Assembly: GCF_014696315.1 (NCBI RefSeq)
Contig: NZ_JACJPX010000064.1
Span: forward strand, 1-46,405
Length of the DNA stretch: 46,405 bases
From: Calothrix membranacea FACHB-236
GTDB lineage: Bacteria; Cyanobacteriota; Cyanobacteriia; Cyanobacteriales; Nostocaceae
Direction of reading: 5' to 3'
Shown one piece after another: positions 1 to 8,933 of this stretch (position 1 is the stretch's first letter; every line of letters begins with the position of its first letter). Under the pieces are notes generated by a model. The model had not been told where the DNA came from and did not search any database. It worked only from the letters and a program-made list of their open reading frames with translations. A program made the translations under genes and the position numbers.

Positions 1-52
1 CTCCCCCATCCCCAATCCCCAATCCCCAATCCCCAATCCCCAGTCCCCACCC
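1..52. repeat. Heptanucleotide tandem repeat (STRR type)
   Basis: Tandem CCCCAAT/CCCCAGT units fill the window edge right up to the start codon of the first gene. This is the short tandemly repeated repetitive (STRR) class known from heterocystous cyanobacteria. No ribosome-binding site is visible between the repeat and the ATG. Confidence 0.85.
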
Positions 53-919
53 ATGCCTACCATTAAAACCCTACAACCAGGTGATGAAGTGTTGCTAGAG
101 AATTTTCTGTTGCAACATACGGATACTTCGATGTTTTTGCGTTCTAATTGGCGAGAGGCGGGGTTGGTGGATTGGGGTGAAATGTTTCAGGGGACTTATA
201 TTGCGGCTTTCTTAGATAACAATATAGTTGCAGTCGCCGCCCATTATTGGAATGGAATGGTGGTTGTACAAGCGCCAGTGTATTTGCCAGAGGTGGTGCA
301 AACAGCAGTAGCCCAGTCTCATCGCGCTATTTCTGGAATTGCTGGCCCAGCTGCACAAGTGGAAGTTACCAAGCAAGTTTTAGGGCTTGCTAATCACCCC
401 ACTAATATAGATGAGCGTGAATTATTATTTTCCTTAGCGCTATCAGATTTACAAATTCCTCCTGCCTTAGCATCCGGTGAAGTAAAGTGTCGATTGCCAC
501 ACCCAGAAGAATTAGATTTACTCACTGAGTGGCATGTTGCCTATGATTTAGAAACTCTGAAAAAATCTGAAACACCTGATTTATATATAACTTCCCGCCA
601 GGAAATAGCAGCGCATCAAGCTAATGCTACCCATTGGGTTTTAGTAGTAGAAGATACACCAGTCGCATATACTACCTTTAACGCCCGCTTACCTGATATT
701 GTCCAAATCGGCGGAGTGTGGACACCGCCAGCTTTACGGGGTAAAGGCTATGCCAGAAGCGTGGTTGCTGGTTCATTATTAGAAGCGCGATCGCATGGTG
801 TAGAACGCGCTATTTTATTTACACAGCAAACTAACTTAGCAGCACAAGCCGCTTATCGCAGTATTGGTTTTCGGACGACAGGTGAGGAATTTGGTTTAGT
901 TTTATTTGACATGAAATAA
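53..919 (+). CDS. GNAT family N-acetyltransferase
   Basis: A 288-residue protein of the GNAT superfamily, which transfers an acetyl group from acetyl-CoA to an amine; the substrate cannot be told. The C-terminal part holds the acetyl-CoA pyrophosphate loop (RGKGYA, about residues 229-234) after a beta strand reading GGVWTPPALRG, followed by a helix and the NLAAQAAYRSIGFR segment typical of GNAT motif B. The N-terminal 150 residues look like a second, degenerate GNAT-like half without the loop. The protein is soluble with no signal peptide. The ATG directly abuts a heptanucleotide repeat array and no Shine-Dalgarno is seen, so the start is the first ATG of the open frame. The next gene is another, unrelated-looking GNAT protein on the same strand 187 bp away. 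Confidence 0.85.
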   Translation: MPTIKTLQPGDEVLLENFLLQHTDTSMFLRSNWREAGLVDWGEMFQGTYIAAFLDNNIVAVAAHYWNGMVVVQAPVYLPEVVQTAVAQSHRAISGIAGPAAQVEVTKQVLGLANHPTNIDERELLFSLALSDLQIPPALASGEVKCRLPHPEELDLLTEWHVAYDLETLKKSETPDLYITSRQEIAAHQANATHWVLVVEDTPVAYTTFNARLPDIVQIGGVWTPPALRGKGYARSVVAGSLLEARSHGVERAILFTQQTNLAAQAAYRSIGFRTTGEEFGLVLFDMK

Positions 920-970
920 ATTTGGAACAATACGGTTCGGATAACACAAATCAATTGACGTTTAAATCCT

Positions 971-998
971 GTGGAGACGCGATTTATCGCGTCTCCAC
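971..998. terminator. Perfect palindrome between the two GNAT genes
   Basis: A 13-bp perfect inverted repeat (GTGGAGACGCGAT and its complement, loop TT) lies 51 bp after the stop of the first acetyltransferase gene. It could end that transcript, although no T-run follows. It also resembles short GTGGAGACGCG palindromes that are dispersed in Nostoc-type genomes, so it may simply be an interspersed repeat. Confidence 0.5.
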
Positions 999-1106
999 AA
1001 CCCCAAAATCATGACAAAAAATTCTTAAGCGAACTGTATTGAATTCTGGAATCAATTTTGTATTATGTGTAGTATAACAAGGTGAATTGATAGCCAGATT
1101 TTATTT

Positions 1107-1982
1107 ATGAGCTGCGATCGCTTCCAAAAATCCTTCTCTGCCGATCCTACCTTAAGCAGTAAACTGTTTGACTTAGCAGAAGCCACCTTTCCCGGACTTA
1201 TCAGCCTAGCCGAACGCGCGCGAGAACTAGGTGCATCGTGGGAAGACGCTTCAACTCCCTTTATCCTGTTTCATGATGATGTAGCCATTACCCATATCGG
1301 AGTTTTAGAAATTCCGATGTACATCATGGGAGAAAAGGTAATTGTTGGCGGAGTTCATGGCGTATGTACCCGCGAGGGATTTCGCAGAAGAGGCTATTAC
1401 CGCCAAGTCATGAATGAAGTAATGGAATATTGCGACCAACGTTATGAAACTCTAGTGTTGACGACATTAGAACCAGAATATTATTTACCTTTTGGCTTTC
1501 GCGTCGTTCCAGAACACAGCTTCAAACTCAAGTGTCATTCCACAGGTAGCATCAACGGCTTGAGAACCCTGGATTTTGCAGATGTCAAAGATATCGCGTT
1601 ATTGCACAGACTTTTAGAAACCCGTGTACCTGTCTCCAATATAGTTGGGGTAGTCGAGGAAAAAGCTGTATTCTGCGTTGATGAAGGTAGCCGTCCTTTA
1701 CATTATTTCCCAGATTTAGATGCGATCGCCTGCATGGAGATAGAAAATACCACACTTCATCTTTATGATTTAGTCACAACTCAAATGTATCCCTTGCCAA
1801 AAATCTTGGATAGGATACCTCAACTGATTGAAGAAGTTGTGATTTACTTTAGCCCCGACTTGCTGAATGTTGAAGATGTCGAAGCATTTATCTATGAAAT
1901 TGAAGCAACTAAATTGATGGTGCGTGGTAAATTTGCCGCAGAAAAGGAAAAATTTACCCTTCCCCGTTCTGCACGTTGTTGA
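1107..1982 (+). CDS. GNAT family N-acetyltransferase (Eis-like layout)
   Basis: A 291-residue soluble protein with an N-terminal GNAT domain. The acetyl-CoA loop reads RRRGYY (about residues 93-98), after the strand GGVHGVCTREGF and before a helix RQVMNEVMEY; the strand LVLTTLEPEYYLPFGF follows as in motif B. The C-terminal half, about residues 150-291, has no motif I recognise and may be a substrate-selecting domain, as in Eis-like acetyltransferases. The acceptor is unknown. It has its own upstream region of 187 bp with a palindrome, so it is probably transcribed separately from the preceding acetyltransferase. The ATG at the start is immediately followed by a HIP1-like CGATCG. Antisense open frames over the 3' end are shadows. 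Confidence 0.85.
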   Translation: MSCDRFQKSFSADPTLSSKLFDLAEATFPGLISLAERARELGASWEDASTPFILFHDDVAITHIGVLEIPMYIMGEKVIVGGVHGVCTREGFRRRGYYRQVMNEVMEYCDQRYETLVLTTLEPEYYLPFGFRVVPEHSFKLKCHSTGSINGLRTLDFADVKDIALLHRLLETRVPVSNIVGVVEEKAVFCVDEGSRPLHYFPDLDAIACMEIENTTLHLYDLVTTQMYPLPKILDRIPQLIEEVVIYFSPDLLNVEDVEAFIYEIEATKLMVRGKFAAEKEKFTLPRSARC

Positions 1983-1994
1983 AATTTGGATATT

Positions 1995-2088
1995 GGGCAT
2001 AGGGCATAGGGCATAGGGGATTTATTCTTTTTAGTCCCCCATTACCAATTACCAATTACCAATTACCAATTACCCATCCCCCTAATCC
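1995..2088. repeat. Heptanucleotide tandem repeats between convergent genes
   Basis: Two STRR blocks follow each other: GGCATAG units, then ATTACCA units, ending one base before the stop codon of the convergent regulator gene. They fill nearly all of the space between the two convergent genes. Confidence 0.85.
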
Positions 2089-2721
2089 CTAAAGCATAAT
2101 CAACCCCAGCCTGATACCAACGCTGACAGCCTCGGTGCGAGTAGAGACACCCAGCTTTTGAAAAATCGATGAAATATGAAACTTTACAGTATGCTCAGAA
2201 ATGTGCAACTGTTTAGCGATCGCTCGATTCCCTAACCCAGAACCAAGCATTCCTAATACCTCAATTTCTCTGGGTGTCAGGGTTTGTATGGAGGGAGTAA
2301 CTACTTTTTCCCGCAGGGGTAGTAACTCTAAAAAATCCGGATGTAGCACTACTAAATTATCTGCGATCGCAATTGTCGCCGCGATAATTTCTGATTCTGT
2401 ACTGGTACTGGGTAATAAACCCCTAACGCTAGCATGGATGGCGGCTTCTAAATCAATGCTTTCTAGTTCCTCTACAATTACCAAAAATCCGACGGGGTAT
2501 TGTTGCTGTTGAATTAAAAGCAATTTTTCCCAAATGGCTGGTTGTAGATTCGCACCTAAATCTAGTAGTACTACATCAGGTTCTAATTGTCCTACTTCCC
2601 TAGTTAACACATCCAAATCGGATGCACTCCCCACCACAGTTAACTGGGAATTGCTAGTTACAACCGCCGCTAAACCCGCCCGCACCACAGGAGAAGTTGC
2701 AACTACCATCACTCGAATCAT
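2089..2721 (-). CDS. LuxR-type response regulator with atypical receiver
   Basis: A 210-residue NarL/FixJ-type regulator: an N-terminal receiver-like domain (about 1-120) and a C-terminal LuxR helix-turn-helix (about 145-205; LTPREIEVLGMLGSGLGN, then HISEHTVKFHISSIFQKLGV). The phosphoacceptor Asp is kept (D54 in VLLDLG). The acidic pair that binds Mg2+ is replaced by Ala-Thr (positions 8-9, VVATSPVV), and the conserved Lys is missing (RGLLPSTS), so normal phosphorylation is doubtful. The start is taken at the ATG at 2721 because its ATGA overlaps the stop of the upstream protease gene and the receiver fold begins right there; a longer frame to 2790 adds unrelated residues. The gene is the last of a three-gene operon with two HtrA-like genes, and no histidine kinase is nearby. 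Confidence 0.85.
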   Translation of the reverse strand: MIRVMVVATSPVVRAGLAAVVTSNSQLTVVGSASDLDVLTREVGQLEPDVVLLDLGANLQPAIWEKLLLIQQQQYPVGFLVIVEELESIDLEAAIHASVRGLLPSTSTESEIIAATIAIADNLVVLHPDFLELLPLREKVVTPSIQTLTPREIEVLGMLGSGLGNRAIAKQLHISEHTVKFHISSIFQKLGVSTRTEAVSVGIRLGLIML

Positions 2722-3560
2722 CTCGACTCCACCGCAGTTTTCCCACTCTGCAATACTACATAAACTACAAATTGCTGACCTCCACGCCAAATTTGTAGGG
2801 GTAAGGCTTCGCCATCTTTGCTTTGTTGCAGATATTTACTTAAATCATCATATCTAGTGAGCGATCGCCCCGACAGTCCAATCAGTACATCGCCAACTTG
2901 CACGCCAGCGGTGGCGGCTGCACTTTCAGGAAGCACAGACAAGACTAATAACCCCAGGTTGCGGTTACCTATCAGCACAGGTTGTAAAGTCACTCCCAGT
3001 TGCGGACGGCGGGCACCCAGTAAAAAGCGGTTGACTGCTAAACTGGGGACGGCGACAGCTAAACCGTTGACAACCATTGTATTAATTCCGACAACGCGAC
3101 CGAGACAATCAGCTAAAGGCCCGCCAGAATTCCCAGGATACAATTGAATATCTGCCATCACTGCTTGTTGATGCTGTCCGTGAATAATTCCTGTAGTCAC
3201 AGCGCCACTATCAGCAAAGGGATTACCCACTGCTACAACTAATTCCCCGACTCGTAGTGCATCAGAATCACCAATAGTTGCAGTCTGTAAGTTAGTGGCG
3301 TTAATTTTCAGTGCAGCTAAATCTTGTTGTGGGTCAAACTTGGTACGTACAGCTTCAAATATCTGCCCATCAGCTAATTCTACCGTAGCTTTGCGGCTAG
3401 TAGCGACATGGGCATTGGTGATAATTAAGCCATCGGCTTGCCAAATCACACCAGAACCAACTCCTTGAGAACCACTTTTGACTTTAACAGTGCTGTGGCG
3501 TAATTTAGCAGCTAAAGTTGCCAATTCATCAGCTATGTTGGGAAAGCTTGTGTTAGTCAT
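2718..3560 (-). CDS. HtrA/DegP-like serine protease (trypsin + PDZ)
   Basis: A 280-residue S1C-family protease. The trypsin domain (about 20-190) has an intact triad: His51 in TNAHVA, Asp80 in QQDLAAL and Ser145 in GNSGGP. One PDZ domain follows (about 195-275; GLLVLSVLPESAAATAGVQVGDV). No signal peptide or membrane anchor is visible, so it probably acts in the cytoplasm, unlike most HtrA proteins. The start chosen is the ATG at 3560, leaving 31 bp after the upstream gene; an ATG at 3614 in the same frame would overlap that gene by 23 bp and add 18 residues without homology. Its stop overlaps the regulator start as ATGA, so the two are translationally coupled. The partner upstream is a catalytically dead relative. 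Confidence 0.88.
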   Translation of the reverse strand: MTNTSFPNIADELATLAAKLRHSTVKVKSGSQGVGSGVIWQADGLIITNAHVATSRKATVELADGQIFEAVRTKFDPQQDLAALKINATNLQTATIGDSDALRVGELVVAVGNPFADSGAVTTGIIHGQHQQAVMADIQLYPGNSGGPLADCLGRVVGINTMVVNGLAVAVPSLAVNRFLLGARRPQLGVTLQPVLIGNRNLGLLVLSVLPESAAATAGVQVGDVLIGLSGRSLTRYDDLSKYLQQSKDGEALPLQIWRGGQQFVVYVVLQSGKTAVESR

Positions 3561-3591
3561 AGTTTTGCGAATATGAATTGTGAATTTTGAA

Positions 3592-4497
3592 TTACTCAGC
3601 CGGACGTTCGCCAATTGCGATCGCTAACTCGACTAACACCCCACCGCGGACAACTTGCAATGGCACAGTTTTACCCACGCGATCGCTACTATTAAGTAGC
3701 GCCATCACATCACCGGTATCACTCACGGTTGTACCATCCAATTTCACCAACACATCCCCCAGCAGTACCCCGGCTTTTTCTGCAGGCCCAGCTGGCTCAA
3801 CATTGACAACAATTACACCAGTAGCGGTAGGTAAATTTAAGGCTGTTGTGAGGTTATTGGGTAAGCGTACAGGTTGCATCCCCACACCTAAATAACCTCG
3901 TGCAATGTGTCCTTTAGCTAACAATTGCTCAACTACACGATTAACTGTAGCCACAGGGATAGTTAAGGCTGTACCACGCCTTCCCGATGTATTCATGCCT
4001 ACTACATTACCAGCAGCATCAACTAGTGGCCCGCCAGCAAAGCCTGGATACAGGGTAATATCTGGGCGGATATATTGGTCGATATTCCCACCGTTCATAC
4101 TGCGCCACGCACCACTTACTACACTCACCGCACCTAAAGCCGCGCGCAATTCACCTTCGTTACTTCTGGCTATTCCTAATACCAAATGGCCTACTTTAAG
4201 TGTTGTAGCATCGCCAATGTTCGCCACAGGTATGGCTAAATCGGAAATTTTAAACACAGCTATATCGGTACTAGAATCATGCCCTAAATGCGTAGCAGCA
4301 ACAGTACGTCCATCTGCCAGGGTAACAGTAGTTTCGTCATAACGCTGCAGCGATTCATCGGAAGTGACAACAATACCATTACGCCAGTGAATTCCACTTG
4401 AAGCCACACGTCTACCAGCGTTCACTGCAACTACAGAACTCCCGGCTTGTTCTACGGTATCAGCTAAACTGTTGGACAAAGCTAGTAATGAAGACAT
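3592..4497 (-). CDS. HtrA-like pseudoprotease (trypsin-like + PDZ, catalytic residues lost)
   Basis: A 301-residue protein with the same layout as its downstream neighbour: trypsin-like fold (about 15-200), then PDZ (about 205-295; GVIVVNVEPAGPAEKAGVLLGDV). Aligned by eye, the catalytic His is replaced (TSDESL instead of TNAHV, Glu48 at the His place), Asp78 is kept, and the nucleophile is Ala154 (PGFAGGP instead of PGNSGGP). It cannot be a standard serine protease. The reading frame is intact and the PDZ domain well kept, so it is probably a functional adaptor or regulator rather than a decaying gene. It is first in the operon with the active protease and the LuxR-type regulator. No signal peptide is seen. 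Confidence 0.85.
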   Translation of the reverse strand: MSSLLALSNSLADTVEQAGSSVVAVNAGRRVASSGIHWRNGIVVTSDESLQRYDETTVTLADGRTVAATHLGHDSSTDIAVFKISDLAIPVANIGDATTLKVGHLVLGIARSNEGELRAALGAVSVVSGAWRSMNGGNIDQYIRPDITLYPGFAGGPLVDAAGNVVGMNTSGRRGTALTIPVATVNRVVEQLLAKGHIARGYLGVGMQPVRLPNNLTTALNLPTATGVIVVNVEPAGPAEKAGVLLGDVLVKLDGTTVSDTGDVMALLNSSDRVGKTVPLQVVRGGVLVELAIAIGERPAE

Positions 4498-5279
4498 CTA
4501 ATTTCTCCACAAACCTTTTGATATATTCAATATCCTGTACTGTTTTGCCTTTGGGTGACATCAGAAAATTGGGGAGAATTCATCCTAGAAAAATGGCTAG
4601 TGTTGTTAGCCGTACTTTAGGCAGCAAAAAGCTTATAGGATTTTGATATTAAATTTTTAATTAGGGAATATATAGGCTTGTAGTTGCTATTTAGCTTTGC
4701 TAAGTACCACTCAAAGTTACGTTTTTCTATTCCCAGTTCTCTGTAAGATGTTACTTTTGAGGCAACGAATAGGTTTATGCATTAAATAGCAACCAGATAA
4801 CTCATATCTGCTTTGGGAAATAACTTGCTAGATATTGATTCATTCTTCCCTATTCCCTGTCCCCAGTTCCCTTTCTCTCTCTGCAAATGATTTCTGCAAT
4901 CAAACCAGATGGCTATATAAAAATTTAATATTTGATTCCCATCTACCCAGTAAAAATTTATATTCTGGAATTGAATGGTAAAGCTAAGACACACAAACTT
5001 AAGGAAACGTTTTTGTAGCAAACAATACCTATTAGATTGGCTTGACAGAAATACTGAGAGAATTGTAAAGTTAAAATTCGACAAAGATATTATTTTTATA
5101 AAGTCACTTAAATAACTACAAAATGACCCTCAATACATGGCATAATTAGATACTTACAAGGTTGAAGCTAAAACAATATCAATTTCATCAAAATTTGCTT
5201 TGCTTCACAGCAATTATGGTAAACGTCGATTTCACCATATATCAGCCTGATATTAACACTATCATAGTTAAAAGATTTC

Positions 5280-5609
5280 ATGGTACTATTGCCATTCTTT
5301 GTTATCAGCATAGGTTTTTATTTAGGGAAATTTCTTTACATAAAAATTCCTAGGTGCATTACTGAGGCAGAGAAACTTCATGTAGCTATTGTACTGAAAT
5401 CTACAAGGTTGACAAATTATGAGTTAGTAAATTTTTTACAGTATATTCATGATTTGGCAACCCGTACCAATTGTTTAAGCTTTTACCTGTTCCCTATTAA
5501 TTACTGTGTGTGTACTGATATCAAGCTACTTGCTGGGAAATCAGTAACACAAATGAAAGTTAGCTCTAGGAGTATCCATCACCCAGTATCCCGAAAATTG
5601 CAATTATGA
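5280..5609 (+). CDS. Possible small protein of unknown function
   Basis: An open frame of 109 residues beginning with a hydrophobic stretch (VLLPFFVISIGFYLGKFLYI) that could be a membrane anchor, then a mixed-charge segment. I recognise no family. There is no clear Shine-Dalgarno, and base composition is no different from the surrounding non-coding DNA. It may be chance or the remnant of a gene. Confidence 0.2.
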   Translation: MVLLPFFVISIGFYLGKFLYIKIPRCITEAEKLHVAIVLKSTRLTNYELVNFLQYIHDLATRTNCLSFYLFPINYCVCTDIKLLAGKSVTQMKVSSRSIHHPVSRKLQL

Positions 5610-5852
5610 GATATTGACACTCAAAATTAAAATCCGGGAATCGCAGATGGAAAACCTAAGGTAGTTACGAAGAGATGGGTGATAAATATAAGAAAAAATA
5701 TTTTATTATCCCAATGGTGTCAGGGGGTTTTCACCTATCTACCGCTCAATATCAGGGGTTATATCGTATCTACTTTTACAGCTATCTTTGCAAGAAGATA
5801 AATGAAAATTTATTAATTTCCAGTCACTAGTTTAAAACCTAGCTTGAAGTTC

Positions 5853-5891
5853 AGTATTAAATATGAAGTATTAATCTGACTGGAGTATTAA
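5853..5891. promoter_or_regulatory. Three AGTATTAA direct repeats upstream of the chemoreceptor gene
   Basis: AGTATTAA occurs at 5853, 5867 and 5884 (spacing 14 and 17 bp), and the last copy forms the palindrome AGTATTAATACT. The cluster lies 51-89 bp before the start codon at 5942, a natural place for a regulator site. Purely a sequence observation; the region is AT-rich. Confidence 0.3.
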
Positions 5892-5941
5892 TACTTGTTT
5901 ATTTTAGGGTATTTTCATTGACTGACAGGTGAAGATTTTTT

Positions 5942-8911
5942 ATGAATAATAGGCTTCATGGCAACAATACTTTGACATCAGAGTATCAGCCATCATCTTT
6001 AAACCCACCCGTAAACCTTGAGAAGCAGAGTAATTATTCCTTAGAATTAGGAGCACCAATTCCCCAGAATCACCAGACACAGCAGGGATTAATCAAGTCT
6101 TTATTTCAGCGTTTTTATAATCTTTCTATTGGACGTAAACAACTGATTGCTTTAATCGCATCAGAATTAGTATCGATTGTTGGCATTAGTTTAGTAGGAA
6201 GATACTTAATTACGAGTAATTTACAGACTCTTTCACTTGAGCAAGCCAAGTCAGAGTTAGCTGTTACAGATATTAATTACAATATCAAAATTAATCAGAT
6301 GGGCTTTGGTTTTCGGGGTCAATCTGATAATGCAGCCATTATTGAAGCGGCAGTTTTGCATAGTTCAGGTAAACTATTGCAGCCGAAATTAAAAACTGAA
6401 GTCAAACAAATTCTAGAAAACGAAATCAAGGCTAGAAAAATTGAATATGCTACCTTGGTAGGCAAAGATTTAAGGATTATTGCTAATGGCAATGCTAATC
6501 GTGAAGGTGAGACTTTTAATCCCGAAAATTTGGTGAGTGAAGTATTAAATAACCCTCAACAAATTAAAGCCACAAGAACTATCAGTTGGGCAGAGATTAG
6601 CAAAGAATCGCCTATCTTACCTGAAGGATTCAGAAACCAAAATGCCTTGATTCGTTACACCGTAACACCTGTAAAAGACTCCAAAACTCAAGAAGTTGTT
6701 GGTGCTTTAATTTCTGGAGATATTGTCAATGGTAAAGACCCCATCGTCAGGGGAACATTACAAGCTACTGGCGGTGGATATAGTGCTGTTTACCTACGTC
6801 AACCAACGGGTGAATTTTCTTTAGCAACAGCTTTGGATCAAGGTTCATCTAAAGATATTAATCAAGCACAAGCAAATGTGCAATTACCGGAAACCGGGAA
6901 AAATTTATTGGCAGCAGCAATATCAGCCAACGGTAGTGCAGTTACCGGCAGAATAAAAGTAGGTAACCAAACTTACACGATGGCAGCCAAGGCAGTACCT
7001 AATAAAACCATTGAAACCAATGATGGTTCAACTACTGTAATAGATGAAAACTCAGTAGCGGTTTTAGTGCGAGGAACTCCAGAAACTGCCCTCAATCAAT
7101 TGCTAGAAAATAGCTTTTGGGTAGAAGTTCTGACCATAGTTTTAGCATTATTAATCATATCGTTTTGGGCACTCGTATTTAGACGAGGAATTGTCAAACC
7201 AATTCAGCATCTAGAGCAAACAGCCCAAAAATTTGCCACAGGCGACCGCACCGCTCGGGCTGAGATTTTTGCCACTGATGAAGTAGGGCAATTAGCTAAT
7301 ACTTTTAATCAAATGGCAGATAAGCTGACAGAACAAGCGATTCGCCAAGAAAATGAAGCAAACCTATCACAAATAGTCAATGAAATTACTGCTCGCTTCC
7401 GGGGTACGCTCAACGCTAAAAAAATCCTCAATGTAGCAGTCAGCAGTACCAGAGAAGCTATCAAAGCTGATCGCGTCATTGTCTATCGCTTTAACGAAAA
7501 TTGGGAAGGCACAATTATTGCTGAATCCGTGAGTGCTGATTGGCCATCCTGTCTCGGAGAACAAATTACTGACCCTTGTTTTGCCAAGGATTATGTTCAA
7601 AAATATCAAAGAGGCCGAGTACAAGCACTAGAAAATATTTATGCAGCTGGCTTGGGTGAGTGTCACCTTGCCCAACTAGAAAGATTTGCCATCAAAGCTA
7701 ATTTAGTAGCACCAATTTTAATTGACAACAAACTCTATGGTTTGTTGATTGCTCACCAATGTTCTGGTTTCCGGGAGTGGGAAGATTTAGAAATTAATTT
7801 GTTAAAACAGGTAGCAATTCCTGTTGGCTATGCCCTAGAGCAATCATCGTTGCTAGAACAAATCGACACATCTCGTTCCCGCGCCGAATTAACTGCACTA
7901 GAACAGCGTCAACAAAACGAAGCTTTACAACAGCAAATCCTCACACTTTTGAGCGATATCGAAGGCGCATTTCAAGGTGACTTGACAGTGCGATCGGAAG
8001 TGACTTATGGAGAACTAGGAACTGTTGCCGACTTTTTCAACTCCATTGTGGAAAGTCTGCGAGTGATTGTGACGAAAGTCAAAGCATCTGCTATCCAAGT
8101 GAATACAGCCCTGGGTAACAACGAAGTAGCTATCCGTCAACTTGCTGATAAAGCTCTCAAACAAGCAGATGATATCAGCCTCGGCTTAAATAGCATTCAC
8201 CAAATGAAAGTTTCTATTGAAGCTGTAGCCGAAAATGCCCGACAAGCTGCCCTAGTGGCTCACAGAGCATCTTCCACTGCTCAAGAAAATGGCGAGGCGA
8301 TGGATCAAGCCGTACAAAATACAATGAAATTACGTTCCACAATTGGTGATACGGCTAAAAAAGTCAAGCGTTTAGGAGAATCTTCGCAGCAAATTTCTCA
8401 TGTAGTCGCCTTGATTAACCAAATCGCCATGCAAACCAACTTTTTAGCCATCAATGCTGGACTAGAAGCCACAAGATCCGGTGTAGAGGGTGAAGGTTTT
8501 GCAATTATTGCCGAGGAAGTTGCCTCATTAGCAGCTCGTTGTGCTGATGCTACTCAAGAAATTGAGCAGATTGTCAAGAAAATTCAACGGGAAACCAGTG
8601 AAGTTGTTAAAGCGATGGAACAAGGAACTCAGCAAGTAGTAGAAGGCACTAACATTGTGGAAAATGCCAAAACTTCCCTGAGCCAAATCGTCAATGTATC
8701 TGCACAAATTGATGAGTTAGTCCAGTCAATTTCTGTAGCCACAGCATCTCAGGTACAAACATCGCAAGCAGTCAGCAAGTTGATGCAAGACATTTCCAAA
8801 GTCTCAGTACTGAATAGCGACGACTCACGCAAAGTTTGCCAATCTCTACAACAAACTGTGGAAATTTCGCAAGAATTGCAAGCAACTGTAGAGATGTTCA
8901 AAGTCAATTAA
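5942..8911 (+). CDS. Methyl-accepting chemotaxis/phototaxis receptor with cyanobacteriochrome-like GAF
   Basis: A 989-residue membrane receptor. Order: cytoplasmic tail (1-65), TM1 (about 67-90), extracytoplasmic sensor region (about 95-385), TM2 (about 390-412), HAMP (about 412-468), GAF (about 480-640) and the MCP signalling coiled coil (about 690-985; hairpin tip near QTNFLAINAGLEATRSG). The GAF has Cys574-His575 in the position of the bilin-attaching Cys of phytochrome-like GAFs (GECHLAQLERF, then KANLVAPI) and Asp-Pro-Cys-Phe at 544-547. Cys546 is 28 residues before Cys574, the arrangement of DXCF cyanobacteriochromes such as PixJ. It may therefore sense blue/green light as well as a ligand. 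No che/pix genes lie beside it, so it would work with a kinase encoded elsewhere. AGGTGAAG upstream of the ATG serves as ribosome-binding site. Confidence 0.9.
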   Translation: MNNRLHGNNTLTSEYQPSSLNPPVNLEKQSNYSLELGAPIPQNHQTQQGLIKSLFQRFYNLSIGRKQLIALIASELVSIVGISLVGRYLITSNLQTLSLEQAKSELAVTDINYNIKINQMGFGFRGQSDNAAIIEAAVLHSSGKLLQPKLKTEVKQILENEIKARKIEYATLVGKDLRIIANGNANREGETFNPENLVSEVLNNPQQIKATRTISWAEISKESPILPEGFRNQNALIRYTVTPVKDSKTQEVVGALISGDIVNGKDPIVRGTLQATGGGYSAVYLRQPTGEFSLATALDQGSSKDINQAQANVQLPETGKNLLAAAISANGSAVTGRIKVGNQTYTMAAKAVPNKTIETNDGSTTVIDENSVAVLVRGTPETALNQLLENSFWVEVLTIVLALLIISFWALVFRRGIVKPIQHLEQTAQKFATGDRTARAEIFATDEVGQLANTFNQMADKLTEQAIRQENEANLSQIVNEITARFRGTLNAKKILNVAVSSTREAIKADRVIVYRFNENWEGTIIAESVSADWPSCLGEQITDPCFAKDYVQKYQRGRVQALENIYAAGLGECHLAQLERFAIKANLVAPILIDNKLYGLLIAHQCSGFREWEDLEINLLKQVAIPVGYALEQSSLLEQIDTSRSRAELTALEQRQQNEALQQQILTLLSDIEGAFQGDLTVRSEVTYGELGTVADFFNSIVESLRVIVTKVKASAIQVNTALGNNEVAIRQLADKALKQADDISLGLNSIHQMKVSIEAVAENARQAALVAHRASSTAQENGEAMDQAVQNTMKLRSTIGDTAKKVKRLGESSQQISHVVALINQIAMQTNFLAINAGLEATRSGVEGEGFAIIAEEVASLAARCADATQEIEQIVKKIQRETSEVVKAMEQGTQQVVEGTNIVENAKTSLSQIVNVSAQIDELVQSISVATASQVQTSQAVSKLMQDISKVSVLNSDDSRKVCQSLQQTVEISQELQATVEMFKVN

Positions 8912-8933
8912 CCGAATTCACTATTGCTGGCTA

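Larger units (their letters stand above)
4498..5941. other. Long AT-rich gap with no convincing gene
   Basis: About 1.4 kb between the divergent HtrA-like operon and the chemoreceptor gene. It must hold the promoters of both. It is AT-rich, has few HIP1 sites, and its open frames are short and without recognisable motifs. The only one worth a separate note is 5280-5609. Three AGTATTAA direct repeats lie near the chemoreceptor start. No tRNA-like cloverleaf was recognised. Confidence 0.5.

Noticed and set aside
3592-4497. Decaying pseudogene, because two catalytic residues of the HtrA fold are lost
   Set aside because: The frame is intact over 301 residues, the PDZ domain is well kept and the gene leads an operon, so a functional non-catalytic protein is more likely.
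4398-5084. Short open frames at the 5' end of the HtrA-like operon and in the gap behind it
   Set aside because: They start inside or next to an established gene, have no recognisable domain and no ribosome-binding site.
5162-5353. 63-residue open frame in the gap before the chemoreceptor
   Set aside because: Low-complexity AT-rich DNA, no Shine-Dalgarno, no protein-like pattern, and it overlaps the only slightly better candidate at 5280.
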